A stretch of DNA of 64,000 nt from Campylobacter sp. MG1 (GCF_026616895.1 NZ_JANYME010000003.1:62001-126000); one strand, 5' to 3'; counted from the stretch's first letter, positions 45,698 to 55,015 are shown. The notes: generated by a model not told the origin, from the sequence alone. Made by a program: numbers and translations.

Positions 45698-46900
45698 TTA
45701 GTTCTTTTTACCATTTAATGCTCTAATTTTTGCACTTAAACTAAATATTTTAATGAATCCAGCTGCATCTTTTTGATTATATACATCATCTTTATCAAAT
45801 GTTGCAAAATCTTGGTTATATAGCGAATTTGAAGAAACCTTACTTAATGCTTGAACACTTCCTTTATAAAGCTCTAAAACAACCTTTCCTGTTAATTTTT
45901 TTGCAAATATATCAATAGCTGCACTAATAGCTTCTCTAGTAGGACAAAACCACTTGCCATCATAAACTAAATAACTCATTTCAAGTCCTAATTGAGTCCT
46001 TAATTTCATACTATCCCTATCTAATATTAATTGCTCTAACGCCCTTAGTGCTGTATTTATAATAGTCCCACCTGGAGTTTCATAACAACCTCTTGACTTC
46101 ATACCTATCAAACGATTTTCTACTATGTCAATTCTACCAACACCGTGTTTTGCACCTAAATCATTAAGAATTTGCAAACTTTCATAAGGGCTAAGTGATT
46201 TATTATTTACACTAACTATAAAACCTTCTTTAAATTCAATCTCAACTAATTCACTTTCATTTGGTGCTTTTTTAGGATTTACACTAAAACAAAAACAATC
46301 ATCATTATGAAAATTTGCTGGATCTTCTAGAACGCCACCCTCAGTAGATATATGCCAAGCATTTGCATCTTTACTATAAATTTTTTCTTTAGTAGCTGTA
46401 GTTTTAATTTTTTTTGATGCTAAATAATCTAACAAATCTCCTCTTGATCTCATATTCCATTCTCTCCAAGGAGCTATAGTTTTTATATCTGGTGCTAAAG
46501 CGTTTATAGTATATTCAAATCTTACTTGGTCATTTCCCTTGCCAGTGGCACCATGTGCTATTGCTGTAGCATTAATACTTTTTGCATAATCAACTAACGC
46601 TTTTGCAATAACAGGTCTAGCCATAGAAGTTCCTAATAAATAAGTTCCTTCATAAATAGCGCCACTTAAAATAGTTGGATATATATAATTTTTTACAAAT
46701 TCCTCTTTTAAATCAACTATCACACAATCAGTTGCACCTGAGTAAAGTGCTTTTTCTTTAACACCTTCTAATTCGCTTCTTTCTTGCCCTACATCAGCTA
46801 CTAAAGCATAAACTTCTACATCTTTATAATTTTCTTTAAGCCAAGGTATAATAGCTGAAGTATCAAGACCACCACTATAAGCTAAAACTATTTTTTGCAT
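45698..46900 (-). CDS. argG: Argininosuccinate synthase ArgG
   Basis: A 400-residue enzyme that joins citrulline and aspartate using ATP in arginine synthesis. The PP-loop is KIVLAYSGGLDTSAIIPWLK at residues 3-22. GATGKGNDQVRFE near 119-131 and SIKSRGCYETP-like region (MKSRGCYETPGG near 266) are conserved. Length is standard. It follows the iclR gene by 12 bases on the same strand. It borders the S4-tsaE-lptB block as I recall in C. jejuni. Confidence 0.96.
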   Translation of the reverse strand: MQKIVLAYSGGLDTSAIIPWLKENYKDVEVYALVADVGQERSELEGVKEKALYSGATDCVIVDLKEEFVKNYIYPTILSGAIYEGTYLLGTSMARPVIAKALVDYAKSINATAIAHGATGKGNDQVRFEYTINALAPDIKTIAPWREWNMRSRGDLLDYLASKKIKTTATKEKIYSKDANAWHISTEGGVLEDPANFHNDDCFCFSVNPKKAPNESELVEIEFKEGFIVSVNNKSLSPYESLQILNDLGAKHGVGRIDIVENRLIGMKSRGCYETPGGTIINTALRALEQLILDRDSMKLRTQLGLEMSYLVYDGKWFCPTREAISAAIDIFAKKLTGKVVLELYKGSVQALSKVSSNSLYNQDFATFDKDDVYNQKDAAGFIKIFSLSAKIRALNGKKN

Positions 46901-46912
46901 TTTTTCTCCTTT

Positions 46913-47641
46913 TTAAATTTCATTTTCTATTATTTTTTTGTATTCTAATAAATTTTTTACAATATTTGATTTTAATTCATCATTTAAATATAAATTTAAA
47001 ATAGTTATACTAATAGCAGCAAAAATTTTTCCTTGCTTATAAATAGGCACAGCAAAACAAGCAAAATCTACATCATATTCGCCGTTTTCAAATGTATAAC
47101 CTAATTTTTTACTATCATCAATATTTTTATACAAATCATCTATATTATCTATAGTATTATGAGTATTTTTTTCTAATTTATCGTTACCAAATATCTTTTT
47201 CAAGTCGTTTTTACTACACTCTAATAAAAGTGCTTTTCCTAATGCCGTTGAATTTGCATTAGCTAAATCTCCAGCCTTTGTTTTTATAATTATTTTTCCA
47301 TTGCCTTCACTCTTATGTAAATATATAACTTTTTTTCCATTTAGCATCCCTAATTGAACACCAAATTTAATTTTACTAGCTAATTTATCCATATAAAAAA
47401 TAATGATTTTAATGGTTTTTTCTTGCTCAATTTTCGGATTAAGATTAAATGCTAATTTATAATTTTTACTATCATAATTTAAATAGTTTAATTCACATAA
47501 AGTTTTTAATATAGGATGAAGTGTCCCTACACTAATACTACAATCTTTAGAAAGTTGTGTAATATTTAAACCATCGCTTTTATTTTTTAAAGTTTCTAAA
47601 ATTTTAACCACTCTTAAAGTAGGTTGGTGCAAGGCAATCAA
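46913..47641 (-). CDS. IclR-family transcriptional regulator
   Basis: A 242-residue repressor or activator. The N-terminal winged helix is LNITQLSKDCSISVGTLHPILKTL in two pieces near residues 25-48. The C-terminal effector domain has VIYLHKSEG near 104, ALGKALL near 134 and GYTFENGEYDVDFACFAVPIY near 183-203. It lies next to fucose genes, and an IclR gene (Cj0480c, from memory) flanks the fuc locus of C. jejuni, so it probably controls fucose use. It is also co-directional with argG downstream. Confidence 0.85.
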   Translation of the reverse strand: MIALHQPTLRVVKILETLKNKSDGLNITQLSKDCSISVGTLHPILKTLCELNYLNYDSKNYKLAFNLNPKIEQEKTIKIIIFYMDKLASKIKFGVQLGMLNGKKVIYLHKSEGNGKIIIKTKAGDLANANSTALGKALLLECSKNDLKKIFGNDKLEKNTHNTIDNIDDLYKNIDDSKKLGYTFENGEYDVDFACFAVPIYKQGKIFAAISITILNLYLNDELKSNIVKNLLEYKKIIENEI

Positions 47642-48050
47642 TTTAATCCCTTATATTTTTTCGTGGATAATATAGCAAGATGATTAATAAAATGTTAAAT
47701 CATTTTAACATAAATTTATTCATTACAAATGACCTTATATTTAAATTTTAAAAAACTATTAAGCAAAATATAATAACCACTAACAAATTAAAATTTAAAA
47801 ATGAAAACAAAGCTTTTATTAGTGCAACGATAAAATTTAAAAACTAAAAAATAGATTATACACAATGTAAATTAGTTAAAAAGATAACAAATGGCATATA
47901 TCTACAAAACAAGAAATTGAAATCATAGTGATTGAATAGTAATTAAGATTATCTTTAAAATATATTTAATAGATAAAATCTAAGCCAAATTACTTATTTT
48001 AAATTCTAGGAATTTCATAATTGAAATTCCTTCTAATAAATTTAATAAAA
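47642..48050. other. Gene-less gap before the fucose operon end
   Basis: About 410 AT-rich bases. It must hold the iclR promoter at its left end. Near the right end is a perfect 10-bp hairpin (48008-48031), a likely terminator for the leftward fucose operon. I see no gene or recognisable pseudogene in between. Confidence 0.55.
48008..48031 (-). terminator. Terminator of the fucose operon
   Basis: A 10-bp perfect stem (AGGAATTTCA with its complement, 4-base loop), 20 bases beyond the mutarotase stop codon. Confidence 0.6.
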
Positions 48051-48368
48051 TTAATCTAAATGATAAACTTCTTTCATATTAAGCCATTTTTGACCTGCAT
48101 AGCCAAGCGATATTTGGCAAGGGTCTGTGCAAGCCCACCACTTACGAGTATTCTCATCGGCTGCCATTTTTGCCATATCAGCATCAAAATCAGTTCCTGT
48201 ATATTCAAAATAAGCGAATAAATACTCACCAAAATTATAAATAGAATAATTACGAATATTGCAAGCCTTTATCATCTCATTTACACCTTCCATAGGGTTT
48301 GCGTGAAGTCTTTCGTATTCAGCTAATTTTTCTGGAATAACTTTTATAATTTGCCCAAATCTTTGCAT
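48051..48368 (-). CDS. RhaM/FucU-type sugar mutarotase
   Basis: A 105-residue protein of the L-rhamnose mutarotase family (dimeric ferredoxin-like fold). Features are MQRFGQIIKVIPEKLAEYE at the start with the catalytic His in ERLHANPMEGV near 19-29, NYSIYNFGEYLFAYFEY near 40-56, and WWACTDPCQ near 77-85. It interconverts sugar anomers before dehydrogenation. It is one base from the lactonase gene and corresponds in order to Cj0488 of C. jejuni (from memory). Confidence 0.85.
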   Translation of the reverse strand: MQRFGQIIKVIPEKLAEYERLHANPMEGVNEMIKACNIRNYSIYNFGEYLFAYFEYTGTDFDADMAKMAADENTRKWWACTDPCQISLGYAGQKWLNMKEVYHLD

Positions 48369-48369
48369 T

Positions 48370-49104
48370 TTAAATCTCCTTTATTTTATAAATTTCTTTT
48401 GCATTTAAATAAAAAATCTTTTCTTTTAAATCATCACTTTTAAAATGATTTTCAATTATTCTAATCCATTCATTTGGTTTTAACTCACTTACAGGATAGT
48501 TTGAGCCAAAACAAATTCTACTTTCTCCAAAAATATTAAATGCCATATCAAGTAATTTTGAATAATCTTTACCTAAAATAAAATCATCTTGACAAGATAA
48601 TTTCATATAAACATTTTCTTTTTTAGCAATTTGCCTTAAACTATCTTCGCCGCTAAAATCCTTAATATTTGCAAAATGATTAAAGATAATTCCTGATTTA
48701 AATTCCTTTGCAATTTTGCTAAAATTACTTAGCTCATCTTCGTTTATACAAACTTCAAATAATAAATCATTTGCATTTACTAGATTAATAGTCTTTTTAA
48801 ACTCACTGCCTAAGCAATATCCACTTGGCTTTGTATGTAAAACTTCTCTAAAACTAGCACCACCTATCGTAGCAAGGCATAAAGCAAGTAATTTTTTATG
48901 TTTAAAGCTAAGCATTTTTGCACTCTCTTGGCTAGGATTATTTGCATTTATTTCTACATAAACTCCACCTAAAAAATCACTTTTGCTAAACTCATCTAAA
49001 TATTCATCAAAAGAAAAATCTCTTTGCAATCTAGTTGGGGCGTTTTGCACCCAACTAATATCATTTTTATCCCATATATGAAAATGCGTATCAATTATTT
49101 TCAT
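48370..49104 (-). CDS. Amidohydrolase-2 family protein, probable L-fuconolactonase
   Basis: A 244-residue TIM-barrel hydrolase. The metal motif is IIDTHFHIWDKNDISWV at residues 3-19, a further histidine is in FNHFANIKDF near 133, and the last-strand aspartate position reads CFGSNYPVSELKPNEW near 198-213, where Asn replaces the usual catalytic Asp (SDYP). In relatives this protein opens L-fucono-1,5-lactone. It overlaps fucP by 4 bases. Position in the operon supports fucose use; the Asp to Asn change is worth noting. Confidence 0.78.
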   Translation of the reverse strand: MKIIDTHFHIWDKNDISWVQNAPTRLQRDFSFDEYLDEFSKSDFLGGVYVEINANNPSQESAKMLSFKHKKLLALCLATIGGASFREVLHTKPSGYCLGSEFKKTINLVNANDLLFEVCINEDELSNFSKIAKEFKSGIIFNHFANIKDFSGEDSLRQIAKKENVYMKLSCQDDFILGKDYSKLLDMAFNIFGESRICFGSNYPVSELKPNEWIRIIENHFKSDDLKEKIFYLNAKEIYKIKEI

Positions 49105-50348
49105 GACTTTTTAGTCCATAAAAAGCTATATAATGCTACATATAAAAAGCAAGGAGCTAAAGCTAAAAATCCCGCACCTGTGCCATAGCTATCATTTATT
49201 GAACCCATAATTGTAGGCATTATTGCACCACCGCAAATACTCATTACTAAGATTGAGCCACCAAGTTTTACTTGATTTAATGGCAAATCCTTTGTAGCAA
49301 CGGCAAAAATAGTAGGAAAACTAATACTCATAAAGAAAAATACCAAAATTAAAGCATAAACACTAATCATTCCATCAGCAATATATAAATAAAAGCACAA
49401 TGCAACATTTATTAATGAATAAAGTCCCAAAATACTCTCACCTTTAAATTTTTTCATAAGTGGAGTTGTAACAATTCTTCCTATCATAAACGCAACAAGT
49501 GCAGCTGAGAAAAAATATGCTGATTTTTCATCGCTTAAAGCTTTTTCTCCTAAACTTGCTGTATGTTCTACTGCGTAATTTATAAAAAACGCTCCTGCTC
49601 CAACTTGAGCTGCAACATATAAAAATTGAGCTAATACGCCTAAGTTAAAATGTCTATGTTTAAATACATCGATTGATTTTGAGTTGTCTTTATACTCTAC
49701 TTCTTCACTTACTTCGCTACCTTCTGGAATTTTATTAAACACAAATGCAAGTAAGATTAAAAACACTACTAAAGCAATTCCTACATAAACCATTTGCACA
49801 TTAAACATATTTTCAAGTAATGCTTGTTCTTTTTCTGTATCAGTTGCATTTTCGCCACTATGAGTGATTGATAAGAATAAACTTCCACCAATAATAGGTC
49901 CAACAAATTGTCCAAAACCATTAAAGCTTTGAGCTGCATTAATTCTAAATGAAGCGTTTTTCTCATCTCCTAGCTTTGTCATATAAGGATTTGCATTAGT
50001 CTCAAGTGCTCCAAGCCCACACGCAAGAATGAAAAATGCAAATAAAAACATAGAAAAACTAGCCATATTAGTTGCAGGAATTATTAGTAAGCAACCAATC
50101 GCATAAAGTGCTAGTCCTGTAATAATCCCAACCTTATAAGAAAATCTTGAAGCAATCCAGCCAGCAGGAAGTGCCATCACAAAATACGCCCCAAAATAAG
50201 CCATTTGCAAGTAGCCACTATTTTGTTGAGTAATGCCTAGATGATTTTGAAAATTTTTATTCATAACATCAACAAGTCCATAGCTAACACCCCATAAGAA
50301 AAATAATGAAGTTACTAAAATAATTGCAATTTTTACATTTTTATTCAT
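49101..50348 (-). CDS. fucP: L-fucose:H+ symporter FucP
   Basis: A 415-residue MFS transporter with 12 helices. Residues typical of FucP are visible: FFLWGVSYGLVDVMNKNFQ near 17-35, LGALETNANPYMTKLGDEKN near 111-130 and FNGFGQFVGPIIGGSLF near 142-158. It imports L-fucose with a proton. It sits 9 bases after the truncated dehydrogenase and overlaps the lactonase gene by 4. Order matches Cj0486 of C. jejuni (from memory). It looks intact; transcription, however, may be cut off because the operon start is lost. Confidence 0.92.
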   Translation of the reverse strand: MNKNVKIAIILVTSLFFLWGVSYGLVDVMNKNFQNHLGITQQNSGYLQMAYFGAYFVMALPAGWIASRFSYKVGIITGLALYAIGCLLIIPATNMASFSMFLFAFFILACGLGALETNANPYMTKLGDEKNASFRINAAQSFNGFGQFVGPIIGGSLFLSITHSGENATDTEKEQALLENMFNVQMVYVGIALVVFLILLAFVFNKIPEGSEVSEEVEYKDNSKSIDVFKHRHFNLGVLAQFLYVAAQVGAGAFFINYAVEHTASLGEKALSDEKSAYFFSAALVAFMIGRIVTTPLMKKFKGESILGLYSLINVALCFYLYIADGMISVYALILVFFFMSISFPTIFAVATKDLPLNQVKLGGSILVMSICGGAIMPTIMGSINDSYGTGAGFLALAPCFLYVALYSFLWTKKS

Positions 50349-50357
50349 TTTTTCTCC

Positions 50358-50861
<504 letters not shown>

Positions 50862-50868
50862 TTAAAAC

Positions 50869-51054
50869 CTATTTTATTTTTCTTAAAATCTTTTTAATAG
50901 CTCTATAATAAACACCTTTACATTCACTAGTTGTCATATTTAGCTTAATAGCGATTTCTTCAAAAGTAAAATCATACGAGTATTCTTTATCAAATAAATA
51001 ATGCAAGGCTGTATAACTATCATTACAAAAAGAGTTTCTTAAGTTTTTCTTCAT
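50869..51054 (-). CDS. Small sigma-region-4-like HTH protein
   Basis: A 61-residue protein that is little more than a helix-turn-helix resembling sigma factor region 4: YDFTFEEIAIKLNMTTSECK near 29-48 followed by VYYRAIKKILRKIK. Such mini-proteins act as late regulators in phages and mobile elements (RinA/sigma-like). It is the outermost gene of the element and its end touches the boundary. Role in control of the element is inferred. Confidence 0.6.
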   Translation of the reverse strand: MKKNLRNSFCNDSYTALHYLFDKEYSYDFTFEEIAIKLNMTTSECKGVYYRAIKKILRKIK

Positions 51055-51193
51055 AGAAAACCCTTTTAATAATTAAAAAAACAATAATAAAAAAAGAACA
51101 AATGTGCTATTTTAAATAATAGCATAAAAAAATTATATAAACGAACTTTATTTTTAAATTCAACTAATATAGATAAAAACAAAGGAGATTTTA

Positions 51194-51553
51194 GTGAGTA
51201 TAAAAAATAAATTTATACTATTTATTAGTATATCAAATGGTATTCTGATAGTAATTTGCTTATATATGTTTTATTGTAATACTAGCAATAAAAAAGATTA
51301 TCAAAAATTACTTTTAGAAACTTATAACTTAGAAGAAAAATTAAAATATTATCAAAATAAAGATATTAATAATAACTTAGAAATACAAAAAGCATTTGTT
51401 CTGGCTTTAAAAGAAAAAGCAAAAAGACAAAAACTTGAAAATGAAGTTTATAAAGAGCAAATTGAATTAGAAAACGCAATGGTGCAAGAGCAAATAGATG
51501 AAATGACAAATGAAATTAAGTTAAGACAAATGAATGAATTAACACTAAATTAA
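51194..51553 (+). CDS. Membrane-anchored coiled-coil protein
   Basis: A 119-residue protein with GTG start; AAAGGAG lies six bases upstream and decides it. One N-terminal membrane helix (FILFISISNGILIVICLYMF, residues 7-26) is followed by a continuous charged helix, probably a coiled coil, rich in Glu, Lys and Gln. No domain is recognised. It stands alone between opposite-strand genes in the element. Function unknown. Confidence 0.6.
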   Translation: MSIKNKFILFISISNGILIVICLYMFYCNTSNKKDYQKLLLETYNLEEKLKYYQNKDINNNLEIQKAFVLALKEKAKRQKLENEVYKEQIELENAMVQEQIDEMTNEIKLRQMNELTLN

Positions 51554-51571
51554 TTTTAATATTCCAATATG

Positions 51572-52384
51572 TTAGCATTTAGTAAAGAAATGCAGTAATG
51601 CAAAAGTTAAAGTAAAAGAAAAAAGCAAAACATTAAAACAAGTTGCCATTTCATTTAATTTATTATTTGTTTTTATACCTCTTATACTATTAATATAACT
51701 TAATAAAACAATTATTAAATTACCACAAAATAAAAATGCTAATGAAAATACAAAACCTAATTTAAAAATACCAGTTTTATCTATATTTTGAAAAATAGAT
51801 GAAACAAACACAAAATCACCAATAAAAGCTAATAAAATAGATGCAAATATTCCTAATATTACTATATAACTATCTTTAGATTTTATTACTTCTTGTTTTA
51901 ATTTAAAAAGTTCATTTTTTGTCCTTTTTATATTTTCTTGTTGTTTTTTGTATTTATCTATATAATCATTATATTGTTTTCTTAATATTTCAATGTCAAT
52001 CTTATATATTTTTTCATCTTGTAAAACACAAATATAATCATTTAGTTTTTCCAAATTTTTTATTAAAGACAACGTGTTATTTGTTTTTTCTAAGTGTTTT
52101 ATACATTCATTAATAATATAAGTTATCTTATTGAAATACAGTTCATATTTATCTTTATCGTTAGGTATTATAGTTTCTAACATTTTTCTTATTTCGGCGT
52201 ATTTATGTCGTTTATTATTTGAATATAAGTCTTCAAATTGATTTATATAATTTTCAATTTCTATTTTATTTTCTTTATTTTTATCAAGTTCATTATTATC
52301 AATTAATATATGAGTATCTTTATCTAAATCTTCTTTACAAATTAAATTAAATATGTTCTTTAAATCATTAATATCTATAAACAT
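51572..52384 (-). CDS. Coiled-coil protein with C-terminal membrane segments, candidate PanT toxin
   Basis: A 270-residue protein. Residues 1-160 are charged and helical, with a coiled coil near 130-165 (YIDKYKKQQENIKRTKNEL). Three membrane helices follow: SYIVILGIFASILLAFIGDF, KLGFVFSLAFLFCGNLIIVL and MATCFNVLLFSFTLTFALLH. It starts 4 bases after the Panacea-domain gene, so the two are translated together. Panacea antitoxins are known to pair with many unrelated toxins, some of which act on membranes. I infer a toxin role from this pairing; no toxin domain is recognised. Confidence 0.5.
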   Translation of the reverse strand: MFIDINDLKNIFNLICKEDLDKDTHILIDNNELDKNKENKIEIENYINQFEDLYSNNKRHKYAEIRKMLETIIPNDKDKYELYFNKITYIINECIKHLEKTNNTLSLIKNLEKLNDYICVLQDEKIYKIDIEILRKQYNDYIDKYKKQQENIKRTKNELFKLKQEVIKSKDSYIVILGIFASILLAFIGDFVFVSSIFQNIDKTGIFKLGFVFSLAFLFCGNLIIVLLSYINSIRGIKTNNKLNEMATCFNVLLFSFTLTFALLHFFTKC

Positions 52385-52388
52385 AAAA

Positions 52389-52820
52389 CTACCTTATTGT
52401 ATATGGTGCCTCTTCTTTAATTAATTCTTTTCTTATAACGGATCCTATACCATTTCTATTCCTATAAGTTTTATCCCAAGCACCGCCACTTTTATGACTA
52501 ATATTAACTAATTGATATGATGGCATTGTAGCACATTTATAAACCAATAATTCTTGTTTTTTACTCAAACTATTGTCATAACTTTCAAAGTTTTCAAAAA
52601 TATTTCTTGCACCATAAATAGAATATTGTATATATACATCATATATAATAGGACCATAAGGATATGCTAAAAAATCATCACTAAATAAACTTCTATTTGT
52701 ATCTTTATAACTTTGCATTTGTAAAAAATATAAAATTTTTTGTAACTGTAAATTACTAATATAAATTCCACGATAATTACAAAAGTTTAAAACATTTTTT
52801 GCATATTGCAAGGCAGTCAT
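52389..52820 (-). CDS. Panacea-domain (DUF4065) protein, candidate antitoxin PanA
   Basis: A 143-residue protein of the DUF4065/Panacea/SocA-like family. The family pattern is clear: TALQYAKNVLNFCNYRGIYI, then NLQLQKILYFLQMQSY near 23-38, then FSDDFLAYPYGPIIYDVYIQ near 46-65, and AWDKTYRN near 114. Panacea domains are found in SocA and in promiscuous antitoxins that neutralise a toxin encoded next to them. Here the neighbour 4 bases downstream is a membrane protein. Antitoxin role is inferred from family and arrangement. Confidence 0.75.
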   Translation of the reverse strand: MTALQYAKNVLNFCNYRGIYISNLQLQKILYFLQMQSYKDTNRSLFSDDFLAYPYGPIIYDVYIQYSIYGARNIFENFESYDNSLSKKQELLVYKCATMPSYQLVNISHKSGGAWDKTYRNRNGIGSVIRKELIKEEAPYTIR

Positions 52821-53179
52821 TTTATAATCCTTTTCTAATAAATCATAAAAATTATATATTTATTAGGCTTTTTATAAATAATACTCATTATAAATTATAG
52901 TTATTAAATTAAATTTGTATTTTATATAATAATTTAATTTATATATAGCTTAAATATTATAAAAATTAAGTAAAAATAAATATTATTTATATTAGAATGC
53001 AGTTTTTATTAAGGATAAAAGATCGATTTTTTCAAGGTCATCGCATAGACTTAATCTTTTCTGAGTTTATACCCAGAGAAAAAATATGCGAAATAAAATT
53101 AATTAATTCCAAAAGGGAATACAATTTTATTCTCTAATGGAATTATTATACGATCCTTTGTGGAATGAAAGGAGAAATT
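52821..53179. other. Gene-less region between panA-like gene and 53180 gene
   Basis: The left 150 bases are plain AT-rich promoter-type DNA for the two divergent genes. The right half holds the possible structured RNA at 53011-53158. Confidence 0.5.
53011..53158 (+). ncRNA. Possible structured RNA or leader upstream of 53180 gene
   Basis: Several complementary segments lie nested: AAGGAT (53011-53016) with ATCCTT (53153-53158); GATCG (53021-53025) with CGATC (53151-53155) as a competitor; CGCATA (53042-53047) with TATGCG (53085-53090), enclosing a TCTG/CAGA hairpin; ATTCC (53106-53110) with GGAAT (53116-53120). Together they allow a closed multibranch fold that ends just before the ribosome site of the next gene. 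It may be a cis-regulatory leader or a separate RNA. No known family is recognised. Confidence 0.4.
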
Positions 53180-53575
53180 ATGAAAAACACAACACTCCAA
53201 AGTAAAAATAATTTTATTGAAACAAATTTTGACAGAATTGTTGATGATTTAATAGATGAAATAGTAAAAAATTATGCACACATTAATTTTTGTGTTATTG
53301 TTTCAGCTGTTGTTGTTAAGTTGCAAAGTATTTATGAGATAGTTTATTTAGGAAAGTACCATAAATATTTTAATGAAAAGCTAGGGCTAGAAAATCAAGC
53401 AATTTGTAATAGGTTTTTTAGTAAAGTAAAATTTAAAAAGATTGAAGACACTAAAAATTTTAAAAAGCTTAATGAAATGTCTAAAAAGAAAAATAATATA
53501 TTTATTATGTATTGTATTTTAGTAACAATATCATTTATTGTTGTTTTTAGTTTATCTAAATATGCTAGTCATTAA
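53180..53575 (+). CDS. Hypothetical protein with C-terminal membrane helix
   Basis: A protein of 131 residues. I start it at 53180 (MKNTTLQSK), five bases after AAAGGAG, and not at the upstream ATG (53165) that includes the ribosome site. The body is helical (DRIVDDLIDEIVKNY near 18-32) and ends with one membrane helix (FIMYCILVTISFIVVFSL) and a short tail, so it is tail-anchored. It is preceded by the possible structured RNA and faces the AbiF gene. No family recognised. Confidence 0.6.
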   Translation: MKNTTLQSKNNFIETNFDRIVDDLIDEIVKNYAHINFCVIVSAVVVKLQSIYEIVYLGKYHKYFNEKLGLENQAICNRFFSKVKFKKIEDTKNFKKLNEMSKKKNNIFIMYCILVTISFIVVFSLSKYASH

Positions 53576-53609
53576 TTTCATTCAATATTAAATAATAATA
53601 TTGTTTAAT

Positions 53610-53635
53610 TTATAGGGTGCTTTTAGTCCCTATAA
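53610..53635. terminator. Terminator between convergent genes
   Basis: An 8-bp perfect stem (TTATAGGG with its complement, 10-base loop) between the 53180 gene and abiF. Confidence 0.55.
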
Positions 53636-53643
53636 CTTTATTA

Positions 53644-54528
53644 TTATTTCCAAAGATTTGTATATTGCCATTCTTCGTAAAAACCCATAGAAAACAAATC
53701 AACTTTTGGATATTTTTTTAGCAATATTTTTAATTCATTTTTGAAATTATTTTTACTATCTATTTTATTTAATAAATAGACCATAACGCTTAGGAATGAA
53801 AAAATTTTTTGATTATTTAACTTTATATCTTTAAAAAATATATTTTTATTAGGTATCTTTAAAATTACAGCTAGAGTTTTGTTCCACAATCTTGAGTGAT
53901 GAGCACAGATATTTCTAACAAGGGTTGCTACATGCAACCAATTTACCAAAACAGACTTATCTATACTAAAAATATCACATATTTGCTTTTGTTCATTGGT
54001 TTTTAAAAGTGCGTAAAAATTGGATAAAGTTCTAAATGACATTACCTCAACTACAGCCCATAAAGGTATTTCATAATAATTATCTTTAAAATGTTTTATA
54101 AAACTTTCATTAGAACGATTAATCTCTTTAAACATTGTATTTATAAGACTTTTGTGAGTTTTTGGTTTTTTGGGATTTTGTGTGAAATTTAACTCATCTA
54201 AATACCCAGTAGCACCAAACTTCAAAGAATGATAATAAGCAATTTGTGTTCTAAAATATAACTCAATAGTTTGTAAAGCATTATAGACTAAATACTTTAA
54301 TTCAATATCAAAATTATACAAATCAATAATATTGGTAAAATTAGTATTTTTAACAAATTCCTTATTTTCATTATAAAAAGGTAAAAAGTATGCACTTAAT
54401 CTATAATAATTTAAATTACGTAATTTTTCTAACGCATAGTTTTCATCTAATATAACCAAATTTTTAGATTTTAGTAATTCTATTTGTTGTTGCCAAGTTT
54501 TGTGAGATTTATCGTAATGTTTTTTCAT
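53644..54528 (-). CDS. AbiF/AbiD-type Abi_2 family HEPN protein
   Basis: A 294-residue protein of the Abi_2 family, abortive-infection proteins of mobile elements. The N-terminal signature is LRNLNYYRLSAYFLPFYN near residues 31-48, then YNFDIELKYLVYNALQTIEL near 70-89. The RNase motif of the HEPN fold is RNICAHHSRLWN near 204-215 (Arg-x4-His). These enzymes cleave RNA when triggered. Members of this family are reported with a non-coding RNA encoded just upstream and are considered relatives of the Cas13 ancestor. A stable hairpin lies 18 bases before this start codon, as expected. Mechanism here is inferred. Confidence 0.85.
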   Translation of the reverse strand: MKKHYDKSHKTWQQQIELLKSKNLVILDENYALEKLRNLNYYRLSAYFLPFYNENKEFVKNTNFTNIIDLYNFDIELKYLVYNALQTIELYFRTQIAYYHSLKFGATGYLDELNFTQNPKKPKTHKSLINTMFKEINRSNESFIKHFKDNYYEIPLWAVVEVMSFRTLSNFYALLKTNEQKQICDIFSIDKSVLVNWLHVATLVRNICAHHSRLWNKTLAVILKIPNKNIFFKDIKLNNQKIFSFLSVMVYLLNKIDSKNNFKNELKILLKKYPKVDLFSMGFYEEWQYTNLWK

Positions 54529-54545
54529 AAACTATCTTTCAAATG

Positions 54546-54583
54546 TCCTTAAGGGTTGCGCTTCTACGAGAGGCTCTTAAGGA
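54546..54583 (-). ncRNA. Hairpin upstream of abiF (candidate AbiF-associated RNA)
   Basis: On the abiF strand, an 8-bp perfect stem (TCCTTAAG with its complement) closes a 22-base loop that is GC-richer than the surroundings. It lies 18-55 bases before the abiF start, in the place of the known abiF RNA motif. It could be the RNA antitoxin or a leader hairpin. The exact transcript ends cannot be seen. Confidence 0.55.
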
Positions 54584-54781
54584 ACTGTTAATACGATGGT
54601 ATTATTTTTTAATAAACAAGTCAATAAAAAAAATATTTTTAATATCATCAATTTTTAAAGTTTTTTTAATTTATTTTTGAGTTTTTTATCTACCGTTTAT
54701 TTGATACAAAAAAATTTATCGGAGTAGCTAAGCCAGTTGTCCGATATTTTTCTAACTTTTCGGTATTTTTACCTACTTATG

Positions 54782-54815
54782 ATTTCAAACGCTCATTGTA
54801 GTAGAATTAAGTTTG
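54782..54815 (-). repeat. CRISPR-repeat-like palindrome, copy D (inverted)
   Basis: On the minus strand this matches copy A with about 26 of 30 bases and one indel. Ends are CAAAC and GTTTG. Confidence 0.55.
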
Positions 54816-54960
54816 CTTTTGTATTTTAGTTATATAAACTAAACATTAGTTTAATTTTTCCACTAAAGTGCCAAATTTTGTAAGAATTTTCAAAGTGGAA
54901 AAATCACTACTTTTTAAAAACTCTTAAACATCTAGCATATAAGCAAATTTCTTTGCTTTG

Positions 54961-54993
54961 CAAACCTAATTCTACCACAATATGGTTTGAAAT
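54961..54993 (+). repeat. CRISPR-repeat-like palindrome, copy A
   Basis: About 30 bases with inverted ends CAAACC and GGTTTG. It shares 27 of 30 bases with copy C at 55472 and 24 of 30 with copy B at 55016. Confidence 0.6.
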
Positions 54994-55015
54994 TTAATTG
55001 AAATTAAAGCTATTT

